This document shows, piece by piece, positions 47,609-56,455 of a DNA stretch of 64,000 nt. The DNA comes from Hyphomicrobiales bacterium (lineage in GTDB: Bacteria; Pseudomonadota; Alphaproteobacteria; Rhizobiales; Rhizobiaceae). How positions within the stretch are numbered: position 1 is the stretch's first letter; every line of letters starts with the position of its first letter. Below the pieces are notes generated by a model, which was not told the DNA's origin, ran no database searches, and saw only the letters and a program-made list of their open reading frames with translations. The stretch is taken from assembly GCA_900471525.1 (NCBI GenBank), contig UCEZ01000018.1, forward strand, positions 10,038 through 74,037, given 5' to 3'. Both the position numbers and the translations under genes were made by a program.

Positions 47609-49204
47609 TTATTCGGCGACGCTGAGGAACTTGGTCAGGTGCTGGTTGGCGGCGTTGTCCTGCCAGCCCTTGACGCGATCCGAAACCAGCCAAAGCTCGG
47701 CCTGGCTGAGGAACGGTGCGATCGGCTGTTCCTTCATCAGCAGCGTTTCCGCATCATGCAGGATCTTCGCGCGGGCGGTCGGATCGACTTCGTCATAAGA
47801 CTTCTTCATCAGAGCGTCGAACTCGGCGTTTTCGAAGTGGCCATAGTTGAAGGTCTTGTTCGAACCGACGCTGAGCGCCAGGAAGTTTTCGGCATCGGCG
47901 TAGTCGGCCGTCCAGCCGGCACGGGCGACATTAAACTTGCCGCCTTCCTGCAGGTAGGCGTAGTGCGAGGAGACGTCGAGATTGACCAGCGATACCTTGG
48001 CACCGAACGTGTTCTTCCACATGTCTGCGACAGCGGTCGCGACACGCTCATGGTTCGGGTTGGTGTTGTAACGGATCTCGATATCGAGCGGCTTGCCGCC
48101 TTCACCGTAGCCGGCTTCCTTCATCAGCTTGAGCGCTTCATCTTCACGGTCAAGCTGCGACTTGTCGGCGAAATCGGCCTTGCCCGGCTCGTAACCTGCC
48201 ATGCCGAAAGGCACCATGGAATAGGACGGCAGCTGCGAGCCCGAGTAGATTTCCTTGGCGAGGAAGTCGCGGTCGACGGCCATGGAGAGCGCGCGGCGAA
48301 CACGCACGTCGCTATAGGGCTCCTGGCGGGTATCGAAGGCGTAGTAATAGGTGGCAAGTGCCGACGACACATGAACCTGCTCGCCGTAGGACTTCCGCAG
48401 GCGGTCGATCTGATCGGCCGAGAAGTTATAGGCGAGGTCCATTTCCTTGGCTTCAAACCGGCGGACGGAGGCCGCCTGGTCGTCGATCGGGTAGAAGATC
48501 ACCTTGTCGATCTTGACGTTGGCGGCATCCCAGTAGGACGGGTTCTTTTCCGCGGTCAGCGTGTCGTTCGGCGTATGAGCGACGAGCTTGTAGGCTCCGT
48601 TGGAAACCATGACGCCCGGCTTGACGAAATCGGCGCCGTTCTTTTCGACGCTCGCCTTGGAAACCGGCAGGGCGGTCTGGTGCGCCAGCAATTCCAGGAA
48701 GAACGGTGTCGGGCGCTCAAGGGTGATTTCAAGCGTCTTGTCATCGACGGCCTTCATGCCAAGCTGATCGACTGGCACTTCGCCCTTGTTGACCTTTTCG
48801 GCGTTCTTGATCGGGAAGAGGATGTTGGCGTAGCCGGCTGCGGTCTTCGGATCTTCGACGCGCTGCAGCGAGAAGACGAAGTCCTCGGCGGTAACCGGAG
48901 AGCCATCCGACCATTTTGCGTCGGCACGAAGTTTGAAGGTATAGACGAGGCCGTCGTCGGAGAGGTCCCAGGTTTCGGCTGCACCCGGAATGATCTTGCC
49001 GGCCGCATCATAGATGGTCAGGCCTTCATAGAGATCCTTCAGGATGAACTCTTCGATGTTGATCGAGGTGTGCGCCTGGTCGAGCGTCTGCGGCTCGCCG
49101 GCGTTGCCCCGGTGCAGGACGGTTTCCGCGAGAGCGGGGCTCGCGCCGATGAGTATAGATCCAAGCAGCATTGCTGTGCGGAGGTTGATTTTTGCCAATG
49201 TCAT
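47609..49204 (-). CDS. Oligopeptide ABC transporter binding protein, OppA type
   Basis: A 531-residue periplasmic SBP family 5 protein. Signal peptide with cleavage near PALAETVL (residue about 26). OppA landmarks: HRGNAGEPQTLDQAHTS, YEGLTIYD, the ligand-site VSNGAYKL and DLAYNFSADQIDRL. AGGAGAACAAAA precedes the ATG. First gene of the operon; peptides are the likely cargo. Confidence 0.9.
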   Translation of the reverse strand: MTLAKINLRTAMLLGSILIGASPALAETVLHRGNAGEPQTLDQAHTSINIEEFILKDLYEGLTIYDAAGKIIPGAAETWDLSDDGLVYTFKLRADAKWSDGSPVTAEDFVFSLQRVEDPKTAAGYANILFPIKNAEKVNKGEVPVDQLGMKAVDDKTLEITLERPTPFFLELLAHQTALPVSKASVEKNGADFVKPGVMVSNGAYKLVAHTPNDTLTAEKNPSYWDAANVKIDKVIFYPIDDQAASVRRFEAKEMDLAYNFSADQIDRLRKSYGEQVHVSSALATYYYAFDTRQEPYSDVRVRRALSMAVDRDFLAKEIYSGSQLPSYSMVPFGMAGYEPGKADFADKSQLDREDEALKLMKEAGYGEGGKPLDIEIRYNTNPNHERVATAVADMWKNTFGAKVSLVNLDVSSHYAYLQEGGKFNVARAGWTADYADAENFLALSVGSNKTFNYGHFENAEFDALMKKSYDEVDPTARAKILHDAETLLMKEQPIAPFLSQAELWLVSDRVKGWQDNAANQHLTKFLSVAE

Positions 49205-49855
49205 TTTTGTTCTCCTTCCCCTCTTTTAGGTTGTGAAGCGGCGAGAGAATGCCAATTTTTTCCCAAAGGCAAGGCTATTTGTCGTGGTTCAGACGCCGCG
49301 ATGTCGCTGATGAGCAGATATCTATAGCGCTTCGGTTGCATTTCAATCGCGCCGTTTTGGGTTAGATTTGCGTCGTCTAATGTCCGGCGCCAACAGGTGA
49401 TTTGCAAGACAGCGCGCAAGTTCGGATAATATTTCCGGCAGTTTACGTAATATGTATTCGCGAGATGTGTCTCCGTGGAAATGATCATGCAGTTCGCCGC
49501 CTGCAACGGTCTGCGGTCGGGCACCTCGCTGCCTCAAGGAACGTACCGGGTACATCGATCATGTTTCAATCAGGGATTGTTGCGACCGATTTGATAAAAA
49601 AATGCAGGATAGTTTGTCCACAGAGCCTCATCTGCAACGTTTCCGCTCGCCTAAGGGCGTCATTTCTGCCTCGGCGGCGGTTGCCAAACCCGGATCATCA
49701 ATTATGGTGCCAAGCAAATCCGCCCCACATTTGCCAGGAGGCCTGGTCGCTATACCAGTTGGCTTTTGTGGGGAGCACTTCTGCTCAGGCGGAGAATAAG
49801 GCGAGCGCCATCCTGATCAGGAACGATGGCGCTGAGACAACGGGAGACTCTTGAA
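49205..49855. other. 651-bp intergenic region between the Opp operon and fba
   Basis: No convincing gene: open frames here lack a ribosome-binding site or family features. The left end holds the Opp promoter side; AT-rich stretches occur near 49380-49450 and 49590-49615. The right end carries the fba leader hairpin (49804-49833). Confidence 0.45.
49804..49833 (+). promoter_or_regulatory. Leader hairpin upstream of fba
   Basis: AGCGCCATC and GATGGCGCT pair perfectly across a 12-base loop that contains the palindrome CCTGATCAGG. It ends 22 bp before the fba ATG, close to the ribosome-binding site CGGGAG, so it could be an operator or translation control element. Confidence 0.5.
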
Positions 49856-50902
49856 ATGGCATTGATCACCTTGCGGCAGTTGCTGGACCACGCTGCTGAA
49901 AACAACTACGCGCTGCCTGCCTTCAACGTGAACAATCTGGAATACATCCAGGCTGTCATGCGCGCCGCTGATGCCACGGATTCTCCGGTCATCCTGCAGG
50001 CAAGTCGCGGCGCCCGAGCCTATGCCGGCGATGCCTTCCTGCGTCATCTGATCCTGGGTGCTGCCGAAGAATATCCGCATATTCCGGTCTGCCTGCATCT
50101 CGATCATGGCGACCAGCCCTCGACCTGTATTTCGGCGATCACCAACGGCTTTACGTCCGTCATGATGGATGGTTCGCTGCTCGCAGACGGCAAGTCGATC
50201 GCCTCTTATGAATACAATGTCGATGTCACGGCCGAAGTCGTGAAGATCGCCCATGCGGCTGGTGTTTCGGTCGAAGGCGAACTCGGCTGTCTGGGCAACC
50301 TGGAGACTGGCGCCGGCGAGAAGGAAGACGGCCACGGCTTCGAGGGCAAATTGTCGCGCGAGGAACTGCTGACCGATCCGGAACAGGCCTTTGATTTCGT
50401 CGAGAAGACCGGCGTCGACGCGCTCGCTGTCGCGATCGGCACCAGTCATGGCGCCTACAAGTTTACCCGCGCGCCGGACGGGGAAATTCTCTCCATCGAG
50501 ACGATCGCCAAGATCCACAAGCGCCTGCCGAACACCCATATGGTCATGCACGGGTCATCGTCGGTGCCGCAGGATCTGCAGGACCTGTTCAACGAATTCG
50601 GCGGCAAGATGAAGCAGACCTGGGGTGTTCCGGTCCATGAAATCCAGAAGGCCATTCCGCTCGGCGTCCGCAAGGTCAATATCGACACCGACCTGCGCCT
50701 TGCCTTCACCGGCGAAATCCGCAAGCACCACCTGCAGCATCCCGACAATTTCGATCCGCGCAATTATCTGAAGCCGGCCACCGCCCGAATGGTCGAGGTG
50801 TGCAAGGAACGCTTCATCGCCTTCAATGCGGCTGGCCAGGCATCGAAAATTCGCGTCATGCGGCTGCCCGATATGGCAAAGGCCTATTCCAAGGCTGCCT
50901 GA
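49856..50902 (+). CDS. fba: Class II fructose-1,6-bisphosphate aldolase
   Basis: A 348-residue zinc-dependent aldolase joining glyceraldehyde-3-phosphate and dihydroxyacetone phosphate. Zinc ligands and phosphate sites are clear: [50 protein letters not shown] and [19 protein letters not shown]. The long subtype with the '[26 protein letters not shown]'-type insert seen here in parts ([17 protein letters not shown]) is typical of the CbbA/FbaA group in proteobacteria. CGGGAGACTCTTGAA precedes the ATG. Single-gene unit. Confidence 0.92.
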   Translation: MALITLRQLLDHAAENNYALPAFNVNNLEYIQAVMRAADATDSPVILQASRGARAYAGDAFLRHLILGAAEEYPHIPVCLHLDHGDQPSTCISAITNGFTSVMMDGSLLADGKSIASYEYNVDVTAEVVKIAHAAGVSVEGELGCLGNLETGAGEKEDGHGFEGKLSREELLTDPEQAFDFVEKTGVDALAVAIGTSHGAYKFTRAPDGEILSIETIAKIHKRLPNTHMVMHGSSSVPQDLQDLFNEFGGKMKQTWGVPVHEIQKAIPLGVRKVNIDTDLRLAFTGEIRKHHLQHPDNFDPRNYLKPATARMVEVCKERFIAFNAAGQASKIRVMRLPDMAKAYSKAA

Positions 50903-50910
50903 GTGCACAT

Positions 50911-50935
50911 TGTGGCGGGAGTTGATCCCGTCACA
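50911..50935 (+). terminator. Hairpin directly after fba
   Basis: TGTGGCGGGA and TCCCGTCACA form a 10-bp stem with one G-U pair around GTTGA, 8 bp after the stop. No U-tract; a terminator proper follows at 51042. Confidence 0.5.
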
Positions 50936-51041
50936 TCTGCTCGACCGGCACGCCCCCGGTGTCGTTGAGCTTGGGATTGACGGTTTGGGCACGCAGACGC
51001 AGAGGTTTATCGCCGACGTCTGAGCTACAACAGAATTGAAG

Positions 51042-51073
51042 AGGGCGCGATGCCATCGCATTGCGCCCTTTTT
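51042..51073 (+). terminator. Rho-independent terminator between fba and phnF
   Basis: AGGGCGC/GCGCCCT extended by four more pairs including one G-U, four-base loop, then TTTTT. It ends the fba transcript just before the convergent phnF stop. Confidence 0.75.
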
Positions 51074-51080
51074 CATGGCC

Positions 51081-51818
51081 TCAGGTTTCGATTTTCAGCT
51101 TGACGCGATCGGCGGCGAAGCGGGTGCGCGCAAATTGCACCGGCAGGCCATCGGGATCGGCATTGATGGCGGTTGCCTCGATGACGATGGCGCCGGGTGA
51201 AAGGCGAAGCAGCGCCAGTTCGTCGGCGTTGGCATGGCGTGCGACAAGCTCCGTGGAGATGCGCACATAGTCTTCCAGGCCGTGTGCTGCAAAGGCCTTG
51301 GTGATCGAGCGCAATCGTTCGAACTGTTCGGCCATATCCGGAAATCGGCTTTCCGGGAAAAAGCTGGTGGAACAGGAGACCGGTCGTCCGTCAGCGCTGC
51401 TGACCAGATCGAGCTGGATGCAGGGTGCGCCGGGAGCGATCCTCAGTCCGGTCGCGACGTCGCCGGCGGCGGGCAGCGTGACGTGCGACAACAGTTTTGC
51501 CTCCGTCTCGCGGGCCTGGTCTCCAAGACCTTGCGAAAAGCGGGTGCGTCTTGAAATGGGGAAACTCAGTCGTTCTTTCCGCTGGATCATCGTGCCCCGG
51601 CCCTGGATCGCCTGAACCAGACCCTCGTCTGCCAAGGCTGCCAGGGCGCTGCGAACGGTGTGGCGGTTGACGCCGAACTGTCCGGCGAGAACGGTTTCCG
51701 GCGGTACCATGCCCATCTGGTCGTAGTCGCCATTGCTGATCGATAGCCGGATCAGGTCGGCGATCTGTCGCCAAAGGGCGACGCCAGTCTGTCGCTCAAC
51801 CGCCTTTTTCGCATTCAT
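51081..51818 (-). CDS. phnF: GntR/HutC-family repressor PhnF
   Basis: A 245-residue regulator: GntR winged helix (ALWRQIADLIRLSISNGDYD and QFGVNRHTVRSALAALADEG) followed by a UTRA effector domain (VSCSTSFFPESRFPDMAEQF, ELVARHANADELALLRLSPG). It is divergent from phnG across 84 bp containing a near-centred inverted repeat (51870-51887), the usual PhnF arrangement. The effector is unknown. Confidence 0.9.
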   Translation of the reverse strand: MNAKKAVERQTGVALWRQIADLIRLSISNGDYDQMGMVPPETVLAGQFGVNRHTVRSALAALADEGLVQAIQGRGTMIQRKERLSFPISRRTRFSQGLGDQARETEAKLLSHVTLPAAGDVATGLRIAPGAPCIQLDLVSSADGRPVSCSTSFFPESRFPDMAEQFERLRSITKAFAAHGLEDYVRISTELVARHANADELALLRLSPGAIVIEATAINADPDGLPVQFARTRFAADRVKLKIET

Positions 51819-51827
51819 GTCACAAGC

Positions 51828-51845
51828 CCGTCATGTTGCAGTTCT
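51828..51845 (+). promoter_or_regulatory. Weak candidate Pho box before phnG
   Basis: CCGTCAT-N4-CAGTTCT keeps the 11-base period of a Pho box but the second half matches CTGTCAT poorly. Confidence 0.3.
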
Positions 51846-51869
51846 ACAAGAAATCATCAGATGTATGGT

Positions 51870-51887
51870 TGTCTATGTTAATAGACA
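51870..51887. promoter_or_regulatory. Candidate PhnF operator
   Basis: TGTCTAT-GTTA-ATAGACA, perfect seven-base arms, 16 bp upstream of the phnG start in the phnF-phnG intergenic region. Size and symmetry suit a HutC-type dimer. Confidence 0.6.
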
Positions 51888-51902
51888 TTTCGGACGGAAG
51901 CA

Positions 51903-52370
51903 ATGGACGCGATCAAACAAAATGACAGCATGGCGGTCGGTGGGCGCAAACGGGCGATGGGCCTCTTGGCGCGCGCCTCTGCTGCGGAGTTGCAGGCGGG
52001 CTGGCAGTCCATCGAGCCGAAGCCGGATGTTCATCCCGTGCGCGGTCCGGAAACCGGCCTGGTCATGGTGCGCGGCCGCATCGGCGGTGGTGGTGACCCG
52101 TTCAATCTCGGCGAAGCGACGGTGAGCCGCGCTACGGTGCGACTCGGTTCCGGCGAGATCGGGCATGGTCAGCTGCTCGGCAACGACCGGGAAAAGGCGC
52201 GTCTGGCGGCCGTGTTCGATGCGCTTCACCAGCGACCGGAACATCGTCAAGCGGTCGAACAGCTGATCGACGCGGTGGAAAGCCGCATCGATGCGGAAGA
52301 CCGCAAGCAGGCGGAAGAGACCGCTGCGACGCGGGTCGATTTCTTCACCATGGTTCGGGGAGACAACTGA
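51903..52370 (+). CDS. phnG: C-P lyase subunit PhnG
   Basis: A 155-residue subunit of the PhnGHIJ core complex, which together with PhnI and PhnL makes alpha-D-ribose 1-methylphosphonate 5-triphosphate from ATP and phosphonate. Recognised by RAMGLLARASAAELQAGW and VMVRGRIGGGGDPFNLGEAT, RLGSGEIGHGQLLGNDREKA. The stop overlaps phnH by one base. Confidence 0.93.
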   Translation: MDAIKQNDSMAVGGRKRAMGLLARASAAELQAGWQSIEPKPDVHPVRGPETGLVMVRGRIGGGGDPFNLGEATVSRATVRLGSGEIGHGQLLGNDREKARLAAVFDALHQRPEHRQAVEQLIDAVESRIDAEDRKQAEETAATRVDFFTMVRGDN

Positions 52371-52990
52371 TGGGCGGTCAAGCCGAAATCCATGCCAGCA
52401 CCTATGCCGGCGCTTTTTCTGACCCGGTTTTCCAGTCGCAATCCGTGTTTCGATCGTTGATGGACGCTATGGCGTGTCCAGGCACGATCATGCCGCTGGG
52501 CGCTTCCGCAAATCCTCCTGCGCCGCTCGGTGCCGGTGCCGGAGCGATTGCGCTGACCCTTTGCGATGACGGAACGCCCGTGTGGCTTACAAATGCCCTC
52601 CTTCAGTCATCCGTTCCTGCCTGGCTGTCCTTCCACACCAGCGCGCCTGTGACAGACGTCAAACCGGAGGCCCGTTTCGTTTTCATCGAAGCTGGCGGGC
52701 TTGTTCCCGGTTTCGATCAGTTCGCTCTTGGAGCGCAGGAATATCCCGACCGCTCGGCGACACTCGTGCTTGAAATCGCATCGCTGGACGGCGGTAGCGA
52801 ATTCGTTGCCGACGGTCCCGGCATAAAGGGCGAGACCATCGTTGCACCCATCGGTCTGCCGGACATTTTCCTGATCCTTTGGCGGGAAAACCGGGCGCAG
52901 TTTCCGCGCGGTGTTGATCTGATCCTGGTGTCCGGCACGAATGTCCTCTGCCTGCCGCGTACCACCAAGCTGCGCCGTCGGGAGGTCTGA
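52370..52990 (+). CDS. phnH: C-P lyase subunit PhnH
   Basis: A 206-residue core subunit; the family start TYAGAFSDPVFQSQSVFRSL followed by MDAMACPGTIMPL is diagnostic, with LTLCDDGTPVWL after it and PRGVDLILVSGTNVLCLPRT at the end. PhnH dimerises in the complex and is structurally required rather than clearly catalytic. Starts within the phnG stop codon. Confidence 0.93.
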   Translation: MGGQAEIHASTYAGAFSDPVFQSQSVFRSLMDAMACPGTIMPLGASANPPAPLGAGAGAIALTLCDDGTPVWLTNALLQSSVPAWLSFHTSAPVTDVKPEARFVFIEAGGLVPGFDQFALGAQEYPDRSATLVLEIASLDGGSEFVADGPGIKGETIVAPIGLPDIFLILWRENRAQFPRGVDLILVSGTNVLCLPRTTKLRRREV

Positions 52991-52993
52991 TCC

Positions 52994-54106
52994 ATGTATG
53001 TTGCTGTCAAGGGCGGCGAAGCCGCCATAGCCAATGCGCACCAACTCCTCGCCGACCGCCGCCGTGGTGACCGGTCATTGCCGGCCATTTCCATCGACCA
53101 GATCGTCGCCCAGCTCGGCCTCGCCGTCGACCGCGTCATGGCGGAAGCCTCGCTCTACGACCGGGAACTAGCGGCCCTTGCCGTTCGGCAGGCGCGCGGC
53201 GACATGATCGAAGCGATCTTCATCCTGCGCGCCTACCGCACGACGCTGCCGCGCTTCGGCATGTCCGTGCCGGTCGATACGGCACGCATGAAGATCGAGC
53301 GCCGCGTTTCGGCGACCTACAAGGACCTGCCGGGTGGCCAGTTGCTCGGCCCGACATTCGACTACACCCACCGCCTGCTCGATCCGTCGCTTTTGACCGA
53401 CGAGCCGGTTGCCGAGCCAATCCGCAAGACCGCGGACGAGAGTTCGATGATGCGCGTCTCCGACATTCTGGCCGGCGAAGGTCTGATCGAGGGCGACGGT
53501 CAGATGCCGGAGGATCATGTGCCCGGCGACCTGACACGCGAGCCTTTGGAGTTTCCGCTCAACCGCGACCTGCGTCTTCAGGCCCTGGCGCGTGGCGACG
53601 AAGGTTTCCTTTTGGCGCTCGCCTATTCGACCCAGCGCGGTTATGCCCGCACCCATCCCTTCGTTGGTGAAGTTCGCATCGGCGAGGTCGAGGTCGAACT
53701 CGATATTCCAGAGCTTGGTTTTGCCGTCTCGCTCGGTCGCGTTCAGGTGACCGAGTGCCAGATGGTCAACCAGTTCCAAGGCTCGGCCAAGAACCCGCCG
53801 CAGTTCACCCGCGGCTATGGTCTGGTGTTCGGTCAGAGCGAGCGCAAGGCAATGGCAATGTCGCTGGTCGACCGGGCCTTGCGGGCGGAGGAATTCGGCG
53901 AGGATATCGTCGCTCCGGCGCAGGACGAGGAATTTGTCATCTCACATTCCGACAACGTCCAGGCGACCGGTTTCGTCGAGCACCTGAAGCTGCCGCACTA
54001 TGTCGACTTCCAAGCCGAGCTCGATCTCGTCCGCCGCATGCGCGCCGAATACGATGCGAAGTTTGGCGCAGGCAGGGATGGCAATGTTCGGGAAGCGGCG
54101 GAATGA
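52994..54106 (+). CDS. phnI: C-P lyase subunit PhnI (nucleosidase)
   Basis: A 370-residue subunit with purine nucleosidase activity that, with PhnG, H and L, swaps adenine for phosphonate on ATP ribose. Signatures MYVAVKGGEAAIANAHQLLA, RAYRTTLPRFG and ATYKDLPGGQLLGPTFDYTH are clear. GGAGGTCTGATCC precedes the ATG. Overlaps the fosX start (ATGA). Confidence 0.94.
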   Translation: MYVAVKGGEAAIANAHQLLADRRRGDRSLPAISIDQIVAQLGLAVDRVMAEASLYDRELAALAVRQARGDMIEAIFILRAYRTTLPRFGMSVPVDTARMKIERRVSATYKDLPGGQLLGPTFDYTHRLLDPSLLTDEPVAEPIRKTADESSMMRVSDILAGEGLIEGDGQMPEDHVPGDLTREPLEFPLNRDLRLQALARGDEGFLLALAYSTQRGYARTHPFVGEVRIGEVEVELDIPELGFAVSLGRVQVTECQMVNQFQGSAKNPPQFTRGYGLVFGQSERKAMAMSLVDRALRAEEFGEDIVAPAQDEEFVISHSDNVQATGFVEHLKLPHYVDFQAELDLVRRMRAEYDAKFGAGRDGNVREAAE

Positions 54107-54522
54107 TCGAGGATCTCTCCCACATCACCTTCATTGTCAGCGATCTCGAGCGGATGAGCGAAATCCTCGAGACGGTTTTCGGCGCGCGCGAAGTCTATGC
54201 CAGTGATGAGAAACAGTTTTCGCGCTCGGCCGAGAAATTCTTCACGATCGGCGATCTGTGGATCGCGATCATGCAGGGACAAAGCCTGAGCGAGCGGACC
54301 TACAATCATGTCGCCTTCAAGATCCGCGACGAGGATGTCGATATCTATCTGGAACGCATTCGTTCGCTCGGACTTGATATGATGCCGCCAAGACCGCGCG
54401 TCGAAGGTGAGGGACGGTCGATCTATTTCCACGATGCGGACAATCATCTCTTCGAGCTTCACACCGGCACGCTCGCCGAGCGGCTTGAAACCTATTCCCG
54501 CTTGAAGGAGGCAGCTGAATGA
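54103..54522 (+). CDS. fosX: FosX-family fosfomycin epoxide hydrolase (VOC fold)
   Basis: A 139-residue vicinal-oxygen-chelate protein, the size of Mesorhizobium loti FosX, which is also encoded in a phn operon. The metal ligands fall exactly where expected: His7 (LSHITF), His69 (YNHVAF) and Glu118 (LFELHTGT), with the catalytic base Glu44 (RSAEKFF). RPRVEGEGRSIYF is the substrate-site stretch. FosX adds water to the fosfomycin epoxide; the M. loti enzyme is weak, so the native substrate may be another phosphonate. Translationally coupled to phnI. Confidence 0.88.
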   Translation: MIEDLSHITFIVSDLERMSEILETVFGAREVYASDEKQFSRSAEKFFTIGDLWIAIMQGQSLSERTYNHVAFKIRDEDVDIYLERIRSLGLDMMPPRPRVEGEGRSIYFHDADNHLFELHTGTLAERLETYSRLKEAAE

Positions 54523-54554
54523 CGGCCTCCCTATCGCTCAGCGCGCCTTTGGGA

Positions 54555-54758
54555 TCAGTCGCCTCCGCCTCCGCCGCCGCCGCCTCCGTCTCCGCCGCCA
54601 CCAGAATCGCTGCTGCAGTCTCCATCGCCCGAGAGGTAGACGCCACCGTCGCCTGTCGCTCCGGCCGTCTGGTTTTTCCGCTTCCTGGCGGCGCGGTCTC
54701 CCAGGGCGACGACGGTGACGATGACAATGGCCGCCAGAATGAACAGCAATCCGCCCAA
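54555..54758 (-). CDS. Antisense Gly-rich single-pass membrane micro-protein
   Basis: A minus-strand gene of 67 residues inside the phn operon. It starts at a TTG with AGGAGG seven bases upstream (a GTG 27 bases earlier in frame is an alternative). Residues about 1-20 (LGGLLFILAAIVIVTVVALG) form one membrane helix, followed by a basic stretch (RAARKRKNQ), then a Ser/Asp/Gly tail that ends in a run of glycines and a final Asp. Gly-rich tails of this type occur in other small alphaproteobacterial membrane proteins. It occupies a 279-bp gap between fosX and phnJ that is otherwise unexplained. Not recognised by name. Confidence 0.55.
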   Translation of the reverse strand: MGGLLFILAAIVIVTVVALGDRAARKRKNQTAGATGDGGVYLSGDGDCSSDSGGGGDGGGGGGGGGD

Positions 54759-54801
54759 AGCGCTCCCTCCTGTGTTCTCCTGCACCTCAAGGTAATCAAC
54801 A

Positions 54802-55680
54802 ATGACTGACCTTGCTACCTACAACTTCGCTTATCTCGATGAGCAGACCAAGCGGATGATCCGCCGTGCGATCCTGAAAGCGATTTCGATACCCGGCTAC
54901 CAGGTTCCCTTCGCGTCGCGCGAAATGCCAATGCCCTACGGCTGGGGCACCGGTGGCGTGCAGGTCACCGCGGCGATCCTCGGACCGGACGACGTGTTGA
55001 AGGTCATCGATCAGGGTGCCGACGACACCACCAATGCCGTTTCCATTCGCGCCTTCTTCCAGAAGGTCGCCAATGTCGCGGTCACCACCAAGACCCGCGA
55101 GGCGACGATCATCCAGACGCGCCATCGCATTCCTGAGGAGACACTGACCGCCGGTCAGACGCTGGTCTATCAGGTGCCGATCCCTGAACCCCTGCGCTTC
55201 CTTGAGCCGCGCGAAACCGAGACGCGCAAGATGCATGCGCTGGAGGAATACGGCCTGATGCACGTGAAGCTCTACGAGGATATCGCCCGCAACGGCCATA
55301 TCGCCACGACCTATGCCTATCCGGTCAAGGTCGAAGGCCGCTACGTCATGGACCCCTCGCCGACACCGAAGTTCGACAATCCGAAGATGCACATGTCGGA
55401 AGCGCTGCAGCTGTTCGGCGCCGGCCGCGAAAAGCGCATTTATGCGGTTCCGCCCTATACCGAGGTCGTCAGTCTCGATTTCGAGGATCACCCCTTCGAG
55501 ATCCAGCATTTCGACAAGCCTTGCGCGCTTTGCGGCGCCGAGCATGTCTATCTCGATGAGGTCGTTCTCGACGACAAAGGCGGGCGCATGTTCGTCTGCT
55601 CGGATACCGACCATTGCGAGGACCGCCGCGAGCATGGTCATGCCGGTCATCTTCTTGCTCAACAGGAGGCCGCAGAATGA
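54802..55680 (+). CDS. phnJ: C-P lyase catalytic subunit PhnJ (radical SAM-type)
   Basis: A 292-residue enzyme that cleaves the C-P bond of ribose-1-methylphosphonate-5-phosphate using SAM and a 4Fe-4S cluster. The four conserved cysteines are at 241, 244, 266 and 272 (PCALCGAEH, VCSDTDHCEDRR), the same numbers as E. coli PhnJ, and Gly32 of the glycyl-radical site is in SIPGYQVPFASREMPMPYGW. Overlaps phnK by ATGA. It is separated from fosX by 279 bp that hold an antisense small gene. Confidence 0.95.
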   Translation: MTDLATYNFAYLDEQTKRMIRRAILKAISIPGYQVPFASREMPMPYGWGTGGVQVTAAILGPDDVLKVIDQGADDTTNAVSIRAFFQKVANVAVTTKTREATIIQTRHRIPEETLTAGQTLVYQVPIPEPLRFLEPRETETRKMHALEEYGLMHVKLYEDIARNGHIATTYAYPVKVEGRYVMDPSPTPKFDNPKMHMSEALQLFGAGREKRIYAVPPYTEVVSLDFEDHPFEIQHFDKPCALCGAEHVYLDEVVLDDKGGRMFVCSDTDHCEDRREHGHAGHLLAQQEAAE

Positions 55681-56453
55681 GCGCCGTCCCGCTTCTCAAA
55701 GTCAATGACGTCTCGAAATTCTACGGCAGCCGCATCGGATGCCGTAATGTCTCGTTCGAGCTCTGGCCGGGCGAGGTGCTGGCGATCGTCGGCGAATCCG
55801 GCTCGGGCAAGACGACCTTGCTTTCCTGTCTTTCCACGCGATTGATGCCAAGCTCAGGCGTCGTCGAGTATCATATGCGCGACGGTCAATACCGCGATCT
55901 CGCCCGCATGGGTGAGGCGGAGCGCCGTTTCCTGATGCGTACCGACTGGGGCTTCGTTCATCAGAACCCGGCCGATGGCCTGCGCATGACGGTTTCGGCC
56001 GGCGCCAATGTCGGCGAGCGGCTAATGGCGGTCGGTGACCGGCACTATGGCAACATCCGCGCGACGGCAACGGACTGGCTGCGCCGCGTCGAGATCGAGG
56101 AAGACCGAATCGACGATCAGCCGCGCGCCTTTTCCGGCGGCATGCGCCAGCGTCTGCAGATCGCCCGCAACCTCGTGACCTCCCCCCGCCTCGTCTTCAT
56201 GGACGAGCCGACCGGTGGTCTCGACGTGTCGGTCCAGGCCAGGCTTCTCGATCTCGTTCGCGGCCTCGTCCATGATCTCGGCCTCTCGGCCATCATCGTC
56301 ACCCACGATCTCGCCGTCGCACGCCTTCTCTCGCACCGGATGATGGTGATGAAGGACGGGCTGGTGATCGAGCAGGGTCTCACAGACCGGGTGCTCGACG
56401 ATCCGCGCGAGCCCTACACCCAGCTTCTCGTTTCCTCGATTCTTCAGGTGTGA
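55677..56453 (+). CDS. phnK: C-P lyase ATPase-like subunit PhnK
   Basis: A 258-residue ABC-type ATPase that docks on the PhnGHIJ core. Walker [15 protein letters not shown], signature FSGGMRQRLQIARNL and Walker B LVFMDEPTGGLDVSVQARLL are intact. AGGAGGCCGCAGA precedes the ATG inside the phnJ end; a longer upstream frame was rejected. Confidence 0.92.
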   Translation: MSAVPLLKVNDVSKFYGSRIGCRNVSFELWPGEVLAIVGESGSGKTTLLSCLSTRLMPSSGVVEYHMRDGQYRDLARMGEAERRFLMRTDWGFVHQNPADGLRMTVSAGANVGERLMAVGDRHYGNIRATATDWLRRVEIEEDRIDDQPRAFSGGMRQRLQIARNLVTSPRLVFMDEPTGGLDVSVQARLLDLVRGLVHDLGLSAIIVTHDLAVARLLSHRMMVMKDGLVIEQGLTDRVLDDPREPYTQLLVSSILQV

Positions 56454-56455
56454 TC

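Noticed and set aside
47387-49327. Plus-strand open frame of about 646 codons opposite the OppA-type gene
   Set aside because: Shadow of the minus-strand gene; composition and lack of RBS argue against it.
49402-49854. Gene in the long gap before fba
   Set aside because: Frame has no RBS, no recognisable domain and runs through the fba leader hairpin.
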